Shown here in pieces: positions 25,780 through 33,704 of a DNA stretch of 64,000 nucleotides (position 1 is its first letter; every line of letters begins with the position of its first letter). The notes under the pieces are model-generated. The model had not been told where the DNA came from, did not search any database, and worked only from the letters and a program-made list of their open reading frames with translations. The position numbers were made by a program, and so were the translations under genes. The stretch is from Streptomyces flavofungini (lineage in GTDB: Bacteria; Actinomycetota; Actinomycetes; Streptomycetales; Streptomycetaceae): positions 1 to 64,000 of the forward strand of contig NZ_BMVR01000010.1 of assembly GCF_014650815.1 (NCBI RefSeq), written 5' to 3'.

Positions 25780-26033
25780 GCGTACTCCCTGCCCCGTGGC
25801 AGCGCCGGGCGCCGCGGTGGATCACGTTCCGTGACCTCGATGCTGGCGTACGCGGCGAGCGACCCGCCATCCCCGGCGCCCGGGATGGCCCGCATGAGGT
25901 GACCGCTGGCCGAGAAGGGTGAACCGGTCCGCCCCGAGTCCCGAACGGACACTGGTGGGCGGCGTGAATGTTCGATGGAGTGCGGCGGCCCCGGAGCTAT
26001 TCTGATCGGCAACCGTCGACGAGGAGTCCCGAG

Positions 26034-27101
26034 GTGCCCCAGGCAGCAGCGCGTCCCACGCTGGAGGCCGTGGCCGAGCGGGCCGGGGTGTCGCGGGCGA
26101 CGGTGTCACGGGTCGTGAACGGCGACGCCGGGGTACGCGAAGCGCTCGCGGTGAAGGTCAGGCGCGCGGTGCGGGAACTCGGCTACGTCCCCAACCGCGC
26201 CGCCCGCAGCCTCGTCACCCGGCGCCACGACGCCGTTGCCGTGGTCATCGCCGAGCCCGAGACGCGGGTGTTCGCCGACCCGTTCTTCGCCCGCCAACTC
26301 CGGGGCATCAGCAAGGAACTGACGGCACGCGACGTCCAGTTGGTGCTGCTCCTGACGGAGGGGCGGGACGACCACGAGCGCGTCGGGCGCTATCTCGCGG
26401 GCGGCCACGTCGACGGCGCCCTCGTCTTCTCGCTGCACCTGGACGACCCGCTGCCCGGCATCATCCACGGCGCCGGTCTGCCCACGGTGTTCGGCGGGCG
26501 GCCGGGCTGGACGGGCGGCGTCCGGTACGTCGACTGCGACAACCGCGGCGGCGCCCGCCAGGCCGTACGCCACCTCACCGCCCTCGGCCGCACCCGCGTC
26601 GCGCACATCACCGGACCCCTCGACCAGACCTCCGCCGTCGACCGCCTCGACGGCTACCGCGACGTCGTACCGGAAGGCGACCCACGGCTGGTCGCCGACG
26701 GCGACTTCACCCCCGCGGGCGGCGAACGCGCGATGCGCGCGCTCCTCGACCGCTGCCCCGACGTGGACGCGGTCTTCGCCGCCAACGACTTGTCGGCGGC
26801 CGGGGCGCTGCGCGTCCTGCGCGAGTCCGGACGCCGGGTGCCCCAGGACGTGGCGGTCGTCGGCTTCGACGACATGCTTCCCCTGGCCGAACAGGCGGAC
26901 CCGCCGCTGACGACGGTCCGCCAGGACATCGAGGAGATGGGCCGCCTGATGGCGGCGATGCTGCTGCGCGACCAGGCACAGGGGCCGGGACAGGGGCAGC
27001 CGCAGCCCGACGCCCCGGATGCCGGGGGCGGCGAGGCGGCGTCCGAGGAGGCCGCGCACGTGGTGCTGCCCACGGAACTCGTACGCCGGGAGTCCGCGTA
27101 G
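26034..27101 (+). CDS. LacI-family transcriptional regulator
   Basis: A 355-residue regulator. The N-terminal helix-turn-helix is LEAVAERAGVSRATVSRVVNGDAGV (about residues 9-33) with the hinge YVPNRAARSLVTRR, followed by a periplasmic-binding-protein-like effector domain (GGRPGWTGGVRYVDCDNRGGARQAV, VFAANDLSAAGALRVL, VVGFDDMLPLAEQADPPLTTVRQ). GAGGAG lies seven bases before the GTG at 26034. A Gln/Pro/Gly-rich insert lies near residues 315-340. A sugar effector is expected. A perfect LacI-type palindrome lies in front of the GH64 glucanase gene 2.5 kb away, which makes that gene the best candidate target. Confidence 0.9.
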   Translation: MPQAAARPTLEAVAERAGVSRATVSRVVNGDAGVREALAVKVRRAVRELGYVPNRAARSLVTRRHDAVAVVIAEPETRVFADPFFARQLRGISKELTARDVQLVLLLTEGRDDHERVGRYLAGGHVDGALVFSLHLDDPLPGIIHGAGLPTVFGGRPGWTGGVRYVDCDNRGGARQAVRHLTALGRTRVAHITGPLDQTSAVDRLDGYRDVVPEGDPRLVADGDFTPAGGERAMRALLDRCPDVDAVFAANDLSAAGALRVLRESGRRVPQDVAVVGFDDMLPLAEQADPPLTTVRQDIEEMGRLMAAMLLRDQAQGPGQGQPQPDAPDAGGGEAASEEAAHVVLPTELVRRESA

Positions 27102-27131
27102 CGGTACTCGTAGCCCGGGAATCCGCCTGGC

Positions 27132-27191
27132 GATCCGATCCGATCCGACCTGATCTGATCCATCCGATCCGGTCTGATCCATCCGATCCGG
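27132..27191 (+). repeat. GATCC-rich simple repeat with a perfect 19-base tandem duplication
   Basis: CGATC-type pentamers repeat through this stretch, ending in two back-to-back copies of TCTGATCCATCCGATCCGG (27154-27172 and 27173-27191). It lies in the 259-base gap between the LacI gene and the NmrA-like gene, 170 bases before the latter. The rest of the gap shows nothing else. Confidence 0.9.
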
Positions 27192-27360
27192 GCGCGGCCC
27201 GCCCGCAGTACTCACCACGGCCGCGTGCCGTACTGGGGAGTTCTTTTTTCCGCCACCGGTCACACTTCCCGCGCCCCGCGAGTCATAGCAGTGAGCCCCG
27301 CGGAACGCGCGGGTGCCGCCGGGAGCGGAGGCTTCCGGGTGTGACGAGTTGGGAGCGGTC

Positions 27361-28125
27361 ATGGCGGGAACGATCCTGGTCACCGGTGGTACGGGCACGC
27401 TCGGCAAGCTGGTGGTGCCGTTGCTGCGCGAGGCGGGTCGCGACGTGCGCGTGCTGACCCGGAACGCCCGGCCCGCGCGGGACGGCGTCGAGTACGTCAC
27501 CGGGGACCTGGTCAAGGGCGAGGGCATCGAGAAGGCCGTGGCCGGGGCCGAGGTGGTGCTGCACCTCGCGGGCGGCCCGAAGGGCGACGAGGAGGCGGCC
27601 CGCAACCTGGCTCGCGCCGTCGGCGGTGCCGGGGTGCGCCACCTCGTGCACATCTCGGTCATCGGCGCCGACCACATGCCGATCGGCTGGTTCCGCGCCA
27701 AGCTGGGCGCCGAGCGCGCCGTGGCCGAGTCGGGCGTTCCGTGGACGACGCTGCGGGCCGCCCAGTTCCACGACCTGGTCCTGACCATGGTGTCGAAGAT
27801 GGCGAAGCTCCCGGTGATCCCCGTCCCCGGCGGCCTGCGCTTCCAGCCGGTCGACGCGCGCGAGGTCGCGGCCCGGATCGCGGAGCTGGCCCTCGGCGAG
27901 CCCGCGGGCCTGGTGCCCGACCTGGCGGGACCGAAGGTGTACGGCATGGGCGAGCTGAGCCGCGGCTACCTGGAGGCCCGCGGCAAGCACCGCCTCCTAC
28001 TGCCGGTACGGATGCCCGGGAAGGTCGGACGGGCGTACCGCGCGGGGGAGAACCTGACGCTGGACGGCGCCGCCGTGGGCCGCAGGACGTGGGAGGACTT
28101 CCTGGTCGAGCGAGTGGAGGCCTGA
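27361..28125 (+). CDS. NAD(P)-binding NmrA-like / atypical SDR protein
   Basis: A 254-residue protein with the atypical SDR nucleotide-binding motif VTGGTGTLG (7-15) followed by LLREAGRDVRVLTRN, which is the NmrA/HSCARG pattern favouring NADP. Typical downstream features are AGAEVVLHLAGG, VRHLVHISVIGAD and GVPWTTLRAAQFHDLVL. There is no YxxxK catalytic pair in the usual place, so it may be a sensor or a flavin/quinone reductase relative rather than a classic dehydrogenase. GGGAG lies nine bases before the ATG. It is monocistronic and ends at a strong convergent terminator hairpin. Confidence 0.82.
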   Translation: MAGTILVTGGTGTLGKLVVPLLREAGRDVRVLTRNARPARDGVEYVTGDLVKGEGIEKAVAGAEVVLHLAGGPKGDEEAARNLARAVGGAGVRHLVHISVIGADHMPIGWFRAKLGAERAVAESGVPWTTLRAAQFHDLVLTMVSKMAKLPVIPVPGGLRFQPVDAREVAARIAELALGEPAGLVPDLAGPKVYGMGELSRGYLEARGKHRLLLPVRMPGKVGRAYRAGENLTLDGAAVGRRTWEDFLVERVEA

Positions 28126-28183
28126 CACGGGGGCCGCGCTGGAGGGGCTCGGACTGGACGCGCTCGGGCCGTACGAGCCGGAC

Positions 28184-28218
28184 GGGGGGCGGGCACCGGA
28201 AGGATCTGCCCGCCCCCC
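28184..28218. terminator. Bidirectional terminator hairpin
   Basis: Perfect 12-base stem GGGGGGCGGGCA (28184-28195) / TGCCCGCCCCCC (28207-28218) with an 11-base loop. It lies between the convergent NmrA-like and GH64 genes. There is no T-run, as is common for Streptomyces terminators. Confidence 0.8.
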
Positions 28219-28234
28219 ACCCGCGGCGGAGCCG

Positions 28235-29458
28235 CTACGCGCCGACCGACACCGTGAACCTCCGCGGGTTCCCGTCGTGCGCCGCCCCCGACACGTCCGG
28301 CTGGCCGTCCGGACGCACGTCGTCGTACGGGAAGGCGTACCCGATGGGCGAGTTGGCGTGCACCACGCGGGCCCAGTGGTTGGTGACGTCGCCTCGGTAG
28401 TAGTCACCGGACGTCGTGCCGTTGGGCTGCGAGGGGTGGGTCAGCATGATGCTGCGGTTGAAGCCGGCGGCGAGGCGGGCGAGGAGGCCCTTCTTGTCGT
28501 CGGGGTCGTTCGGGTTGTTGGCGAACGGGCCGTGGTTACAGGTGAAGATGTCCTTCGAGGACGGCTTGGCGAAGGTGTGCCCGCCCTCGAAGGTGAGGGT
28601 GTCCCCGCTGACCCGGCCGACGCGCACGCCCCGGCCGCCCTGCAGGTCGATCCGCAGGTCGGTGGCGCGGTACTTGTCCCAGACCTGGTCGACGTAGCCC
28701 TTGAAGAGGTCGCGGAACGGCATCTGGTCGGGGCGGTCGAAGTACGGGGCCATGAGGTTCTGCGGGGAGATGACCCGCAGCACGCCGCCGTCGCCGCGGA
28801 TCACCAGCTTGTCCCAGGGCTGCCCGTCCCGGCCCGCCTGCGCCACCAGATCGGCGGCGATCTTGTCGACGGCGCCGTCCGGCAGCGGCGCGACGGTGTG
28901 GGTGGCGTCGCCCGCCAGCGTCAGGCCGATGGGCAGCGCGGTCACCAGGTCGACGTAGCTGATGTTCGCGTACAGCTGCGTGCTGTTGAAGGTGAACTCG
29001 CAGAACGACCACGTGCGGCCGTAGTTCGGGTCCTCCTTGGTGGCGAAGGCGGGCTCGACGAGGGACGGGCCCGGGTTGAGGAAGAAGTCCAGCTTGTCGT
29101 CGCGGACGAAGTAGACGCGGGCGCCGTACATCTGAGGCAGCGTCAGGACCTTGGGGGCGGAGCCCGCCGCGCCGAGGGGGATGGCGCAGTCCACCGGCAG
29201 CGGGGTCTGCGGGGCCGACGGCGAATCGGGGCGGTACACCCCGCCGTCCGGCTTGAGCAGCAGCCAGCGGTCGGTGCCGGGCTCGTGCCCGGTGACGTAC
29301 GCGCGGACCTGGCCCGGCAGCGACTTGTTCTGCAGGGCGAGTTCGCAGGTCGCGGGCGCGGCTTCGGCGCGCGGGCTGAGCGCGGGGCCCCAGGCGGGGT
29401 AGGTGAGGGCGCCCGCGGCGGCCGCGGACGACGTCAGGAACACTCTGCGCGATATCAC
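28235..29458 (-). CDS. GH64 beta-1,3-glucanase (laminaripentaose-producing type)
   Basis: A 407-residue secreted enzyme. The N-terminus ISRRVFLTSSAAAAGALTYPAWG is a Tat-type signal. The mature protein matches the GH64 architecture, a beta-barrel plus thaumatin-like half: LPGQVRAYVTGHEPGTDRW, VYFVRDDKLDFFLNPGPSLVEPAF, SFCEFTFNSTQLYANISYVDLV, and IRGDGGVLRVISPQNL. It should release oligosaccharides from fungal or algal beta-1,3-glucan outside the cell. The GTG start has AGGAGAG upstream. A perfect LacI-type operator lies 123 bases before the start. Confidence 0.88.
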   Translation of the reverse strand: MISRRVFLTSSAAAAGALTYPAWGPALSPRAEAAPATCELALQNKSLPGQVRAYVTGHEPGTDRWLLLKPDGGVYRPDSPSAPQTPLPVDCAIPLGAAGSAPKVLTLPQMYGARVYFVRDDKLDFFLNPGPSLVEPAFATKEDPNYGRTWSFCEFTFNSTQLYANISYVDLVTALPIGLTLAGDATHTVAPLPDGAVDKIAADLVAQAGRDGQPWDKLVIRGDGGVLRVISPQNLMAPYFDRPDQMPFRDLFKGYVDQVWDKYRATDLRIDLQGGRGVRVGRVSGDTLTFEGGHTFAKPSSKDIFTCNHGPFANNPNDPDDKKGLLARLAAGFNRSIMLTHPSQPNGTTSGDYYRGDVTNHWARVVHANSPIGYAFPYDDVRPDGQPDVSGAAHDGNPRRFTVSVGA

Positions 29459-29580
29459 GGAAATTCTCTCCTGGCTGGAATGTGGGGGGAGTTGAGCAGG
29501 AGTGCGGCCCGGGCGCGCGGGTGGTGCGTCGACGTGCCCCCACTGTTGCCGCGGTGAAAACCCGGCGTCAAGAGCTGACG

Positions 29581-29596
29581 CTGAGAGCGCTCTCAG
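29581..29596. promoter_or_regulatory. Perfect LacI-type palindromic operator upstream of GH64 gene
   Basis: CTGAGAGCGCTCTCAG is a perfect 16-base palindrome, close to the CebR-type box TGGGAGCGCTCCCA of Streptomyces sugar regulators. It lies just upstream of a TTGACG hexamer on the minus strand and 123 bases before the glucanase start. The 423-base gap 29459-29881 otherwise holds the glucanase promoter and a Ser/Lys-coding repeat near the VOC gene. Confidence 0.75.
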
Positions 29597-29724
29597 AAAC
29601 TTGTCCGTGTTCACAAGATGACGGCGGACGGGCGCGGAGGGTGACGGAACGCGGCCCGGTGGCCCACCGGGTGGTGACGGTGCGTGCCCGGGGGCGGCCG
29701 GCGCGCGCGGATTGTCAGTGCCCG

Positions 29725-29892
29725 GTGGAAGACTCGGAAGGGACATACGGCCGAGGCGGCGAGCAGCCACAAACGGCATCCAAAGGCAGCAAGAGCGGCA
29801 AGGGCAGCAAGCGCGACAGCGGCAAGCGCGACAAGAGCAGCAAGAGCGACAAGAGCGATGCGAGCGACAAAGGAGTCGATCATGCTCAGTAA
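29725..29892 (+). CDS. Possible small Ser/Lys-rich peptide upstream of VOC gene
   Basis: An open frame of 55 codons from a GTG, ending 11 bases inside the VOC gene. The last 37 codons encode a regular mixture of Lys, Ser, Gly and Asp (SKGSKSGKGSK, KRDKSSKSDKSD) and come from AGCAAG / GACAAG hexamer-like repeats at about 29779-29872. No ribosome site is seen before the GTG, and the frame continues upstream, so the true start is unclear. It could be a short basic peptide coupled to VOC translation or just a repetitive untranslated leader. Confidence 0.3.
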   Translation: MEDSEGTYGRGGEQPQTASKGSKSGKGSKRDSGKRDKSSKSDKSDASDKGVDHAQ

Positions 29893-30673
29893 CCTCACGC
29901 TCACCGGCGCCCCGATCTGGGTCGATCTGGGCACCACGGACATCGACGGCGCGGCCTCCTTCTACCGCGCGGTCTTCGGCTGGGACTTCGAGAAGGGCGG
30001 CGAGGACGTCGGCGGGTACGGCACCTTCCAGCTCGGTGGCAGGACCGTCGCCGGCGGCATGACGGTCACGCCCGAGATGGGCGCCCCCGCCTGGTCGCTG
30101 TACTTCTGTACGCCCGACGCGGACGCCACCGCCAAGCAGGTCGAGCAGGCCGGTGGCAGCACCCTCTGGGAGCCGACGGACGTCCTCGACCTCGGCCGCA
30201 TGGCGGGCTTCACCGACTCGGGCGGCGTCGCCTTCTCCGTCTGGCAGCCGGGGACGAACAAGGGCCTGGAGCTGGTGAACGAGCCCGGCGGGCTGATCTG
30301 GACCGAGCTGTACACCCCGGACATCGAGGCGGGCGCCGCGTTCTACGGGACGGTGTTCGGCTGGAAGACCATCGTCCAGCCCTTCGAGGGCGGCTCGTAC
30401 ACCATGGTGTACCCGGGCGAGGGCACGGCGGAGGACATGTTCGGCGGTCTGTGGCCGCTGGACCAGGACCCGGTCGAGCAGGAGGCCGGGGTGTACTGGA
30501 TGCCGTACTTCCAGGTGGCCGACATCGACGCGGTCGTGGAGAAGGCGCGGACGAGCGGCGGCACGGTCCGGGCGGAGCGGATGGACCTCGCCGGGGTGGG
30601 CGCGTTCGCGAAGCTCGCCGACCCGTACGGCGCGCGGTTCGCGCTGATGCAGCCGGAGCCGCGACAGGGCTGA
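29882..30673 (+). CDS. VOC-family protein with two glyoxalase-like domains
   Basis: A 263-residue protein of two tandem VOC domains (about 5-125 and 135-260), each starting with the typical APIWVDLGTTDIDGAASFYRAVFGW and GLIWTELYTPDIEAGAAFYGTVFGW segments. It belongs to the CFP-30/32-like group of actinobacterial proteins, usually annotated as glyoxalase/bleomycin-resistance/dioxygenase superfamily; substrate unknown and metal ligands not certain. AAAGGAG precedes the ATG. It is transcribed away from the GH64 gene. Confidence 0.85.
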   Translation: MLSNLTLTGAPIWVDLGTTDIDGAASFYRAVFGWDFEKGGEDVGGYGTFQLGGRTVAGGMTVTPEMGAPAWSLYFCTPDADATAKQVEQAGGSTLWEPTDVLDLGRMAGFTDSGGVAFSVWQPGTNKGLELVNEPGGLIWTELYTPDIEAGAAFYGTVFGWKTIVQPFEGGSYTMVYPGEGTAEDMFGGLWPLDQDPVEQEAGVYWMPYFQVADIDAVVEKARTSGGTVRAERMDLAGVGAFAKLADPYGARFALMQPEPRQG

Positions 30674-30813
30674 GCCGCGGCAGGGTCGAGCCGCAGGTCA
30701 CGGGGGTGAGAGGCGATGTCGCGGGGCCGGTGACGCCCGACTCCGCGACGCCCGGCGCGCCGCGTTGATCGAACGTTGATCGGTTGTTTCGCGCCGTCCA
30801 GCACGATCACTGC

Positions 30814-31062
30814 ATGCACTATGACACCACTTTGACCGAGCCCGGCCTCGACTGGCAGGAGCAGGCGCTGTGCGCGCAGACCGGGCCCGACTTCTTCTTC
30901 CCCGAGCCGGGCAGTTCGGTGCGCGAGGCCAAGCGCATCTGCCTGCTGTGCGACATGCGCGAGACCTGCCTCACGTACGCCCTCGACAACGACGAGCGGT
31001 TCGGGGTCTGGGGCGGGCTCTCCGAGAAGGAACGGCAGAGCCTCCGCCGCGACCAGGCCTGA
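30814..31062 (+). CDS. WhiB-family (Wbl) iron-sulfur transcription factor
   Basis: An 82-residue Wbl protein. Four cluster-binding cysteines are at 20, 43, 46 and 52 (C-x22-C-x2-C-x5-C), followed by the turn GVWGG (64-68) and a basic C-terminus. The core (CAQTGPDFFFPEPGSS, REAKRICLLCDMR, YALDNDERFGVWGGLS) is close to the WhiB/WhiB2 type rather than WblE. It should bind a 4Fe-4S cluster and work with the region-4 part of the principal sigma factor. No ribosome site is visible; the upstream region has the direct repeat CGTTGATCG twice (30761-30780). Its exact paralogue cannot be named from sequence alone. Confidence 0.92.
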   Translation: MHYDTTLTEPGLDWQEQALCAQTGPDFFFPEPGSSVREAKRICLLCDMRETCLTYALDNDERFGVWGGLSEKERQSLRRDQA

Positions 31063-31119
31063 GACCGCGACGGGGGCTCGCCCCGGAGCCACCGGAGCCG
31101 GGCACAGCTCACTGTGGAG

Positions 31120-33591
31120 CTAGGCGTAGCTCACCTCGAACCGCCGCGTCCCCGCCGGGATGTGGACGTCGTCGCCGCTCACCGGCACGTCGCGGCCGTC
31201 CGCCGACGCCGACCGCACGGAGCCGAAGCGGCACGGGTAGACGTACCGGACCCGCTCCGGGGCCCGGACGATGTCCACGGTCACCGTGCGGGCGCTCGCG
31301 TCGTGCGTGAGCCGGTAGCCGAAGGGCGCGCCGAACAGCGTCGGCGCGTCCTCGACGGTCACCGACTCGCCGTCCGGCACCCAGTGCGGGCGCACGCCCG
31401 GGGCGATGTACACGTGCGGATCGTGGTCCTCGTCGGCCTCGAAGAACAGGATGTCGCGGAGCAGCAGCAGATACTCCGCGGCGGCCCAGCCGTGTGGGAT
31501 GTCCCCCATGTACCAGTGCCGGTACGGGACTTCGGTGAAGCCCGACGCCACCGGGAACGCGTGCTGCTCGTTCCACGCGCCGAGCGCCACCGCCCGGTCG
31601 TCGACGCGCGGCATGGACGCGCTCACGGCCCAGCCGAGCAGCGCGTCCATCCGCGCCGCGTCCCCGGCGAGCAGGTACGCGTGCGCCAACTGCGTCGTGA
31701 GATAGGGCCCGTACGCGTTCCAGGCCGCCTCGTGCCGGAAGCCGCCCGTCACGAACCGCCCGTACATGGTGTCGAGGGTCCAGCGCGCCGCCCGGTCGAC
31801 GTCGGCGCCGAGCTTGCTGCCCATGTGCAGGCGCAGCGGATGGAAGTACGCGGCCGCGCCGATCATCGTCGAGTCGCGCCGCCCGACGTCGCCGGGCCCG
31901 GTCGGGATGTACGTCTCCCACTCGCCCCGTCGCCGCTGCTCGTCCAGGACCCAGCGGACGGACGCCGCCGTGGCCTGTTTCAAGTCGTCGAAGGCGGCCC
32001 AGAGTTCACGGACGTCCGGGGTGCCGAGGCGTTCGGCGAGCCGCGCCGCCTCGTACAGGCCCGCGAGGCCCCACAGGTCGTCCCAGTAGTGCGGCTTGTC
32101 GCGCTCGCCCAGGTGCTCGGCGCTCCAGCCGCTGTGCAGCAGGCCGTAGCCGTCCCGGTTGTCGCGCAGCCAGCGGGCGCCGTCGATGACATACGGCGTG
32201 TACAGCTTCGCGCCGAACGCCGCGGCGCGGCCCGCCGTGCGGTCGTAGCGGCCGATCGCCCACAGCGCCTGGCCGTTGCTGTCCCACTCGTGGTCGTCGC
32301 GCTCGTGCGGGCCGCCGTAGAAGCCGTACTCCGCGCACGGCCCGATCCGGCCCGTGCCGCGGTTGAACCGCCCCGGATAGTGCGTGCCCAACTGGTGCTC
32401 CGCCAGGGCCGCGTCGCCCACCAGCGAGCACGCCGTCGCCTCCACCGAGGAGTCCCGGATCCAGAACGAGTCGTACACCGTCGGACCCGGATGGATCTCC
32501 CCGTGGTCGGAGAGGACCAGCAACTGCGAGCGTGCCTGCCGGAACAGGTCCGTCAAGTGGCGCACCGGATCCGGGAGTCCGGGCTGCACGCCCTGCCCGA
32601 TGAGCTTCGCCGTCCAGAACGCCCGGTTGGCCTCGGCCAGTTCGGCGGCGGGCGTGGCCCGCAGCTCGGCGAGGTCGGCCGCCCCGCTGTACAGGTCGAC
32701 GGGCAGCCGCACATCGACCTCGAACACCTCGTCGCCCGCCACCCGGAACGGCCACGCGAACGCGGCGCTGCACAACCCCGCGACCTGGTCCTGCGCCTGC
32801 AGCGCGGCGTTCAGCTTGCCGCTGACGGCCAGGTCGTGGAACGGGCTGCGCGCCAGGTAGGTGGCCGGGTCGAGCGAGAAGTCCGGGTTGCCGTACACCC
32901 CGTAGTACTCGGGCGCCGTGTCGAACGCCGGGCCCCAGCCGCTGTTCGTCTCCACCCGCGCCTCGTCCGGCAGGTACCTCAGGAACGTCAGCCGCCGGTC
33001 GGTGCCGTTCGGGTCGCGGCGGTCGTGCCGCTGGAAGCCGCTCGGCCCCGCGGGCAGCACGGCCGCGCACAGCCAGCCCTCGCGCGGCGGCCCGCCCGCG
33101 CCCGTGACGCTCAGCCGGGTCACCGTGAGGTCCCGCTGCCGCGGCCCGACCGGCACCGCGAACGTCCGCTGCGTGAACCCGAGCCCGTCCGCCGCCCGGA
33201 ACGTCGTCACGACCTCCGGCACGTGCGGCGCCTCCATCCGCTGCGTGACCGTGCCGCACTCCGCGAGCTGCGGCACCCCGACGGTGCCCGCCGCCGGGTC
33301 GTACAGGAAGAACGCCAGGCAGTACTTGTCGTACACCGGCTCGATCTCCCCGGCCTGTCCGACCAGGGACTCCTGGCGGTGGTCCTTCACGCCCACCATG
33401 TGCCAGTACCGGTACAGCGCGTTCGAGGCGAAGGCGGCCTCCTTCGACTCGTACGTGCCCGGGTCGAAGTCGTCGCTCCAGCGCCGGAAGGCGGTCTGCG
33501 CCCACCACGGCACCGGGTACGGCACCCGGGCCCGGTCCGCCCAGCTGCGCCACATGACCTCGTAGAACATCCACTCATGGGTCCGTGCCAC
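31120..33591 (-). CDS. Large glycosidase-like (alpha/alpha)6-barrel protein, no signal peptide
   Basis: An 823-residue protein. The middle part (about 440-690) contains HPGPTVYDSFWIRDSSVEATA, EYGFYGGPHERDDHEWDSNGQALWAIGRY and WAAFDDLKQATAASVRWVLDE, features of six-hairpin glycosidases such as GH15/GH63/GH94 relatives: an acidic D-S-F-W-I-R-D motif and regularly spaced aromatic helices. The C-terminal 100 residues look like a small beta-domain. No signal peptide, so it is likely cytoplasmic. Start: GTG at 33591 with AGGGGG upstream; ATG at 33570 is an alternative. No GH family can be assigned with confidence. Confidence 0.7.
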   Translation of the reverse strand: MARTHEWMFYEVMWRSWADRARVPYPVPWWAQTAFRRWSDDFDPGTYESKEAAFASNALYRYWHMVGVKDHRQESLVGQAGEIEPVYDKYCLAFFLYDPAAGTVGVPQLAECGTVTQRMEAPHVPEVVTTFRAADGLGFTQRTFAVPVGPRQRDLTVTRLSVTGAGGPPREGWLCAAVLPAGPSGFQRHDRRDPNGTDRRLTFLRYLPDEARVETNSGWGPAFDTAPEYYGVYGNPDFSLDPATYLARSPFHDLAVSGKLNAALQAQDQVAGLCSAAFAWPFRVAGDEVFEVDVRLPVDLYSGAADLAELRATPAAELAEANRAFWTAKLIGQGVQPGLPDPVRHLTDLFRQARSQLLVLSDHGEIHPGPTVYDSFWIRDSSVEATACSLVGDAALAEHQLGTHYPGRFNRGTGRIGPCAEYGFYGGPHERDDHEWDSNGQALWAIGRYDRTAGRAAAFGAKLYTPYVIDGARWLRDNRDGYGLLHSGWSAEHLGERDKPHYWDDLWGLAGLYEAARLAERLGTPDVRELWAAFDDLKQATAASVRWVLDEQRRRGEWETYIPTGPGDVGRRDSTMIGAAAYFHPLRLHMGSKLGADVDRAARWTLDTMYGRFVTGGFRHEAAWNAYGPYLTTQLAHAYLLAGDAARMDALLGWAVSASMPRVDDRAVALGAWNEQHAFPVASGFTEVPYRHWYMGDIPHGWAAAEYLLLLRDILFFEADEDHDPHVYIAPGVRPHWVPDGESVTVEDAPTLFGAPFGYRLTHDASARTVTVDIVRAPERVRYVYPCRFGSVRSASADGRDVPVSGDDVHIPAGTRRFEVSYA

Positions 33592-33704
33592 TCCCGTGCA
33601 CCCCCTGCGGTCGACGGTCGCTGTGTCCGTCCGCCCAACATGGCACCGCCGGACGGCACCGTAAATCGCTACGGCACCGCGCACCCGCCGGGCAGAATCA
33701 CCGC

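Noticed and set aside
26034..31062. Mobile or horizontally acquired island
   Set aside because: No integrase, transposase, tRNA-type attachment site or composition break was seen; the genes look like ordinary Streptomyces accessory genes.
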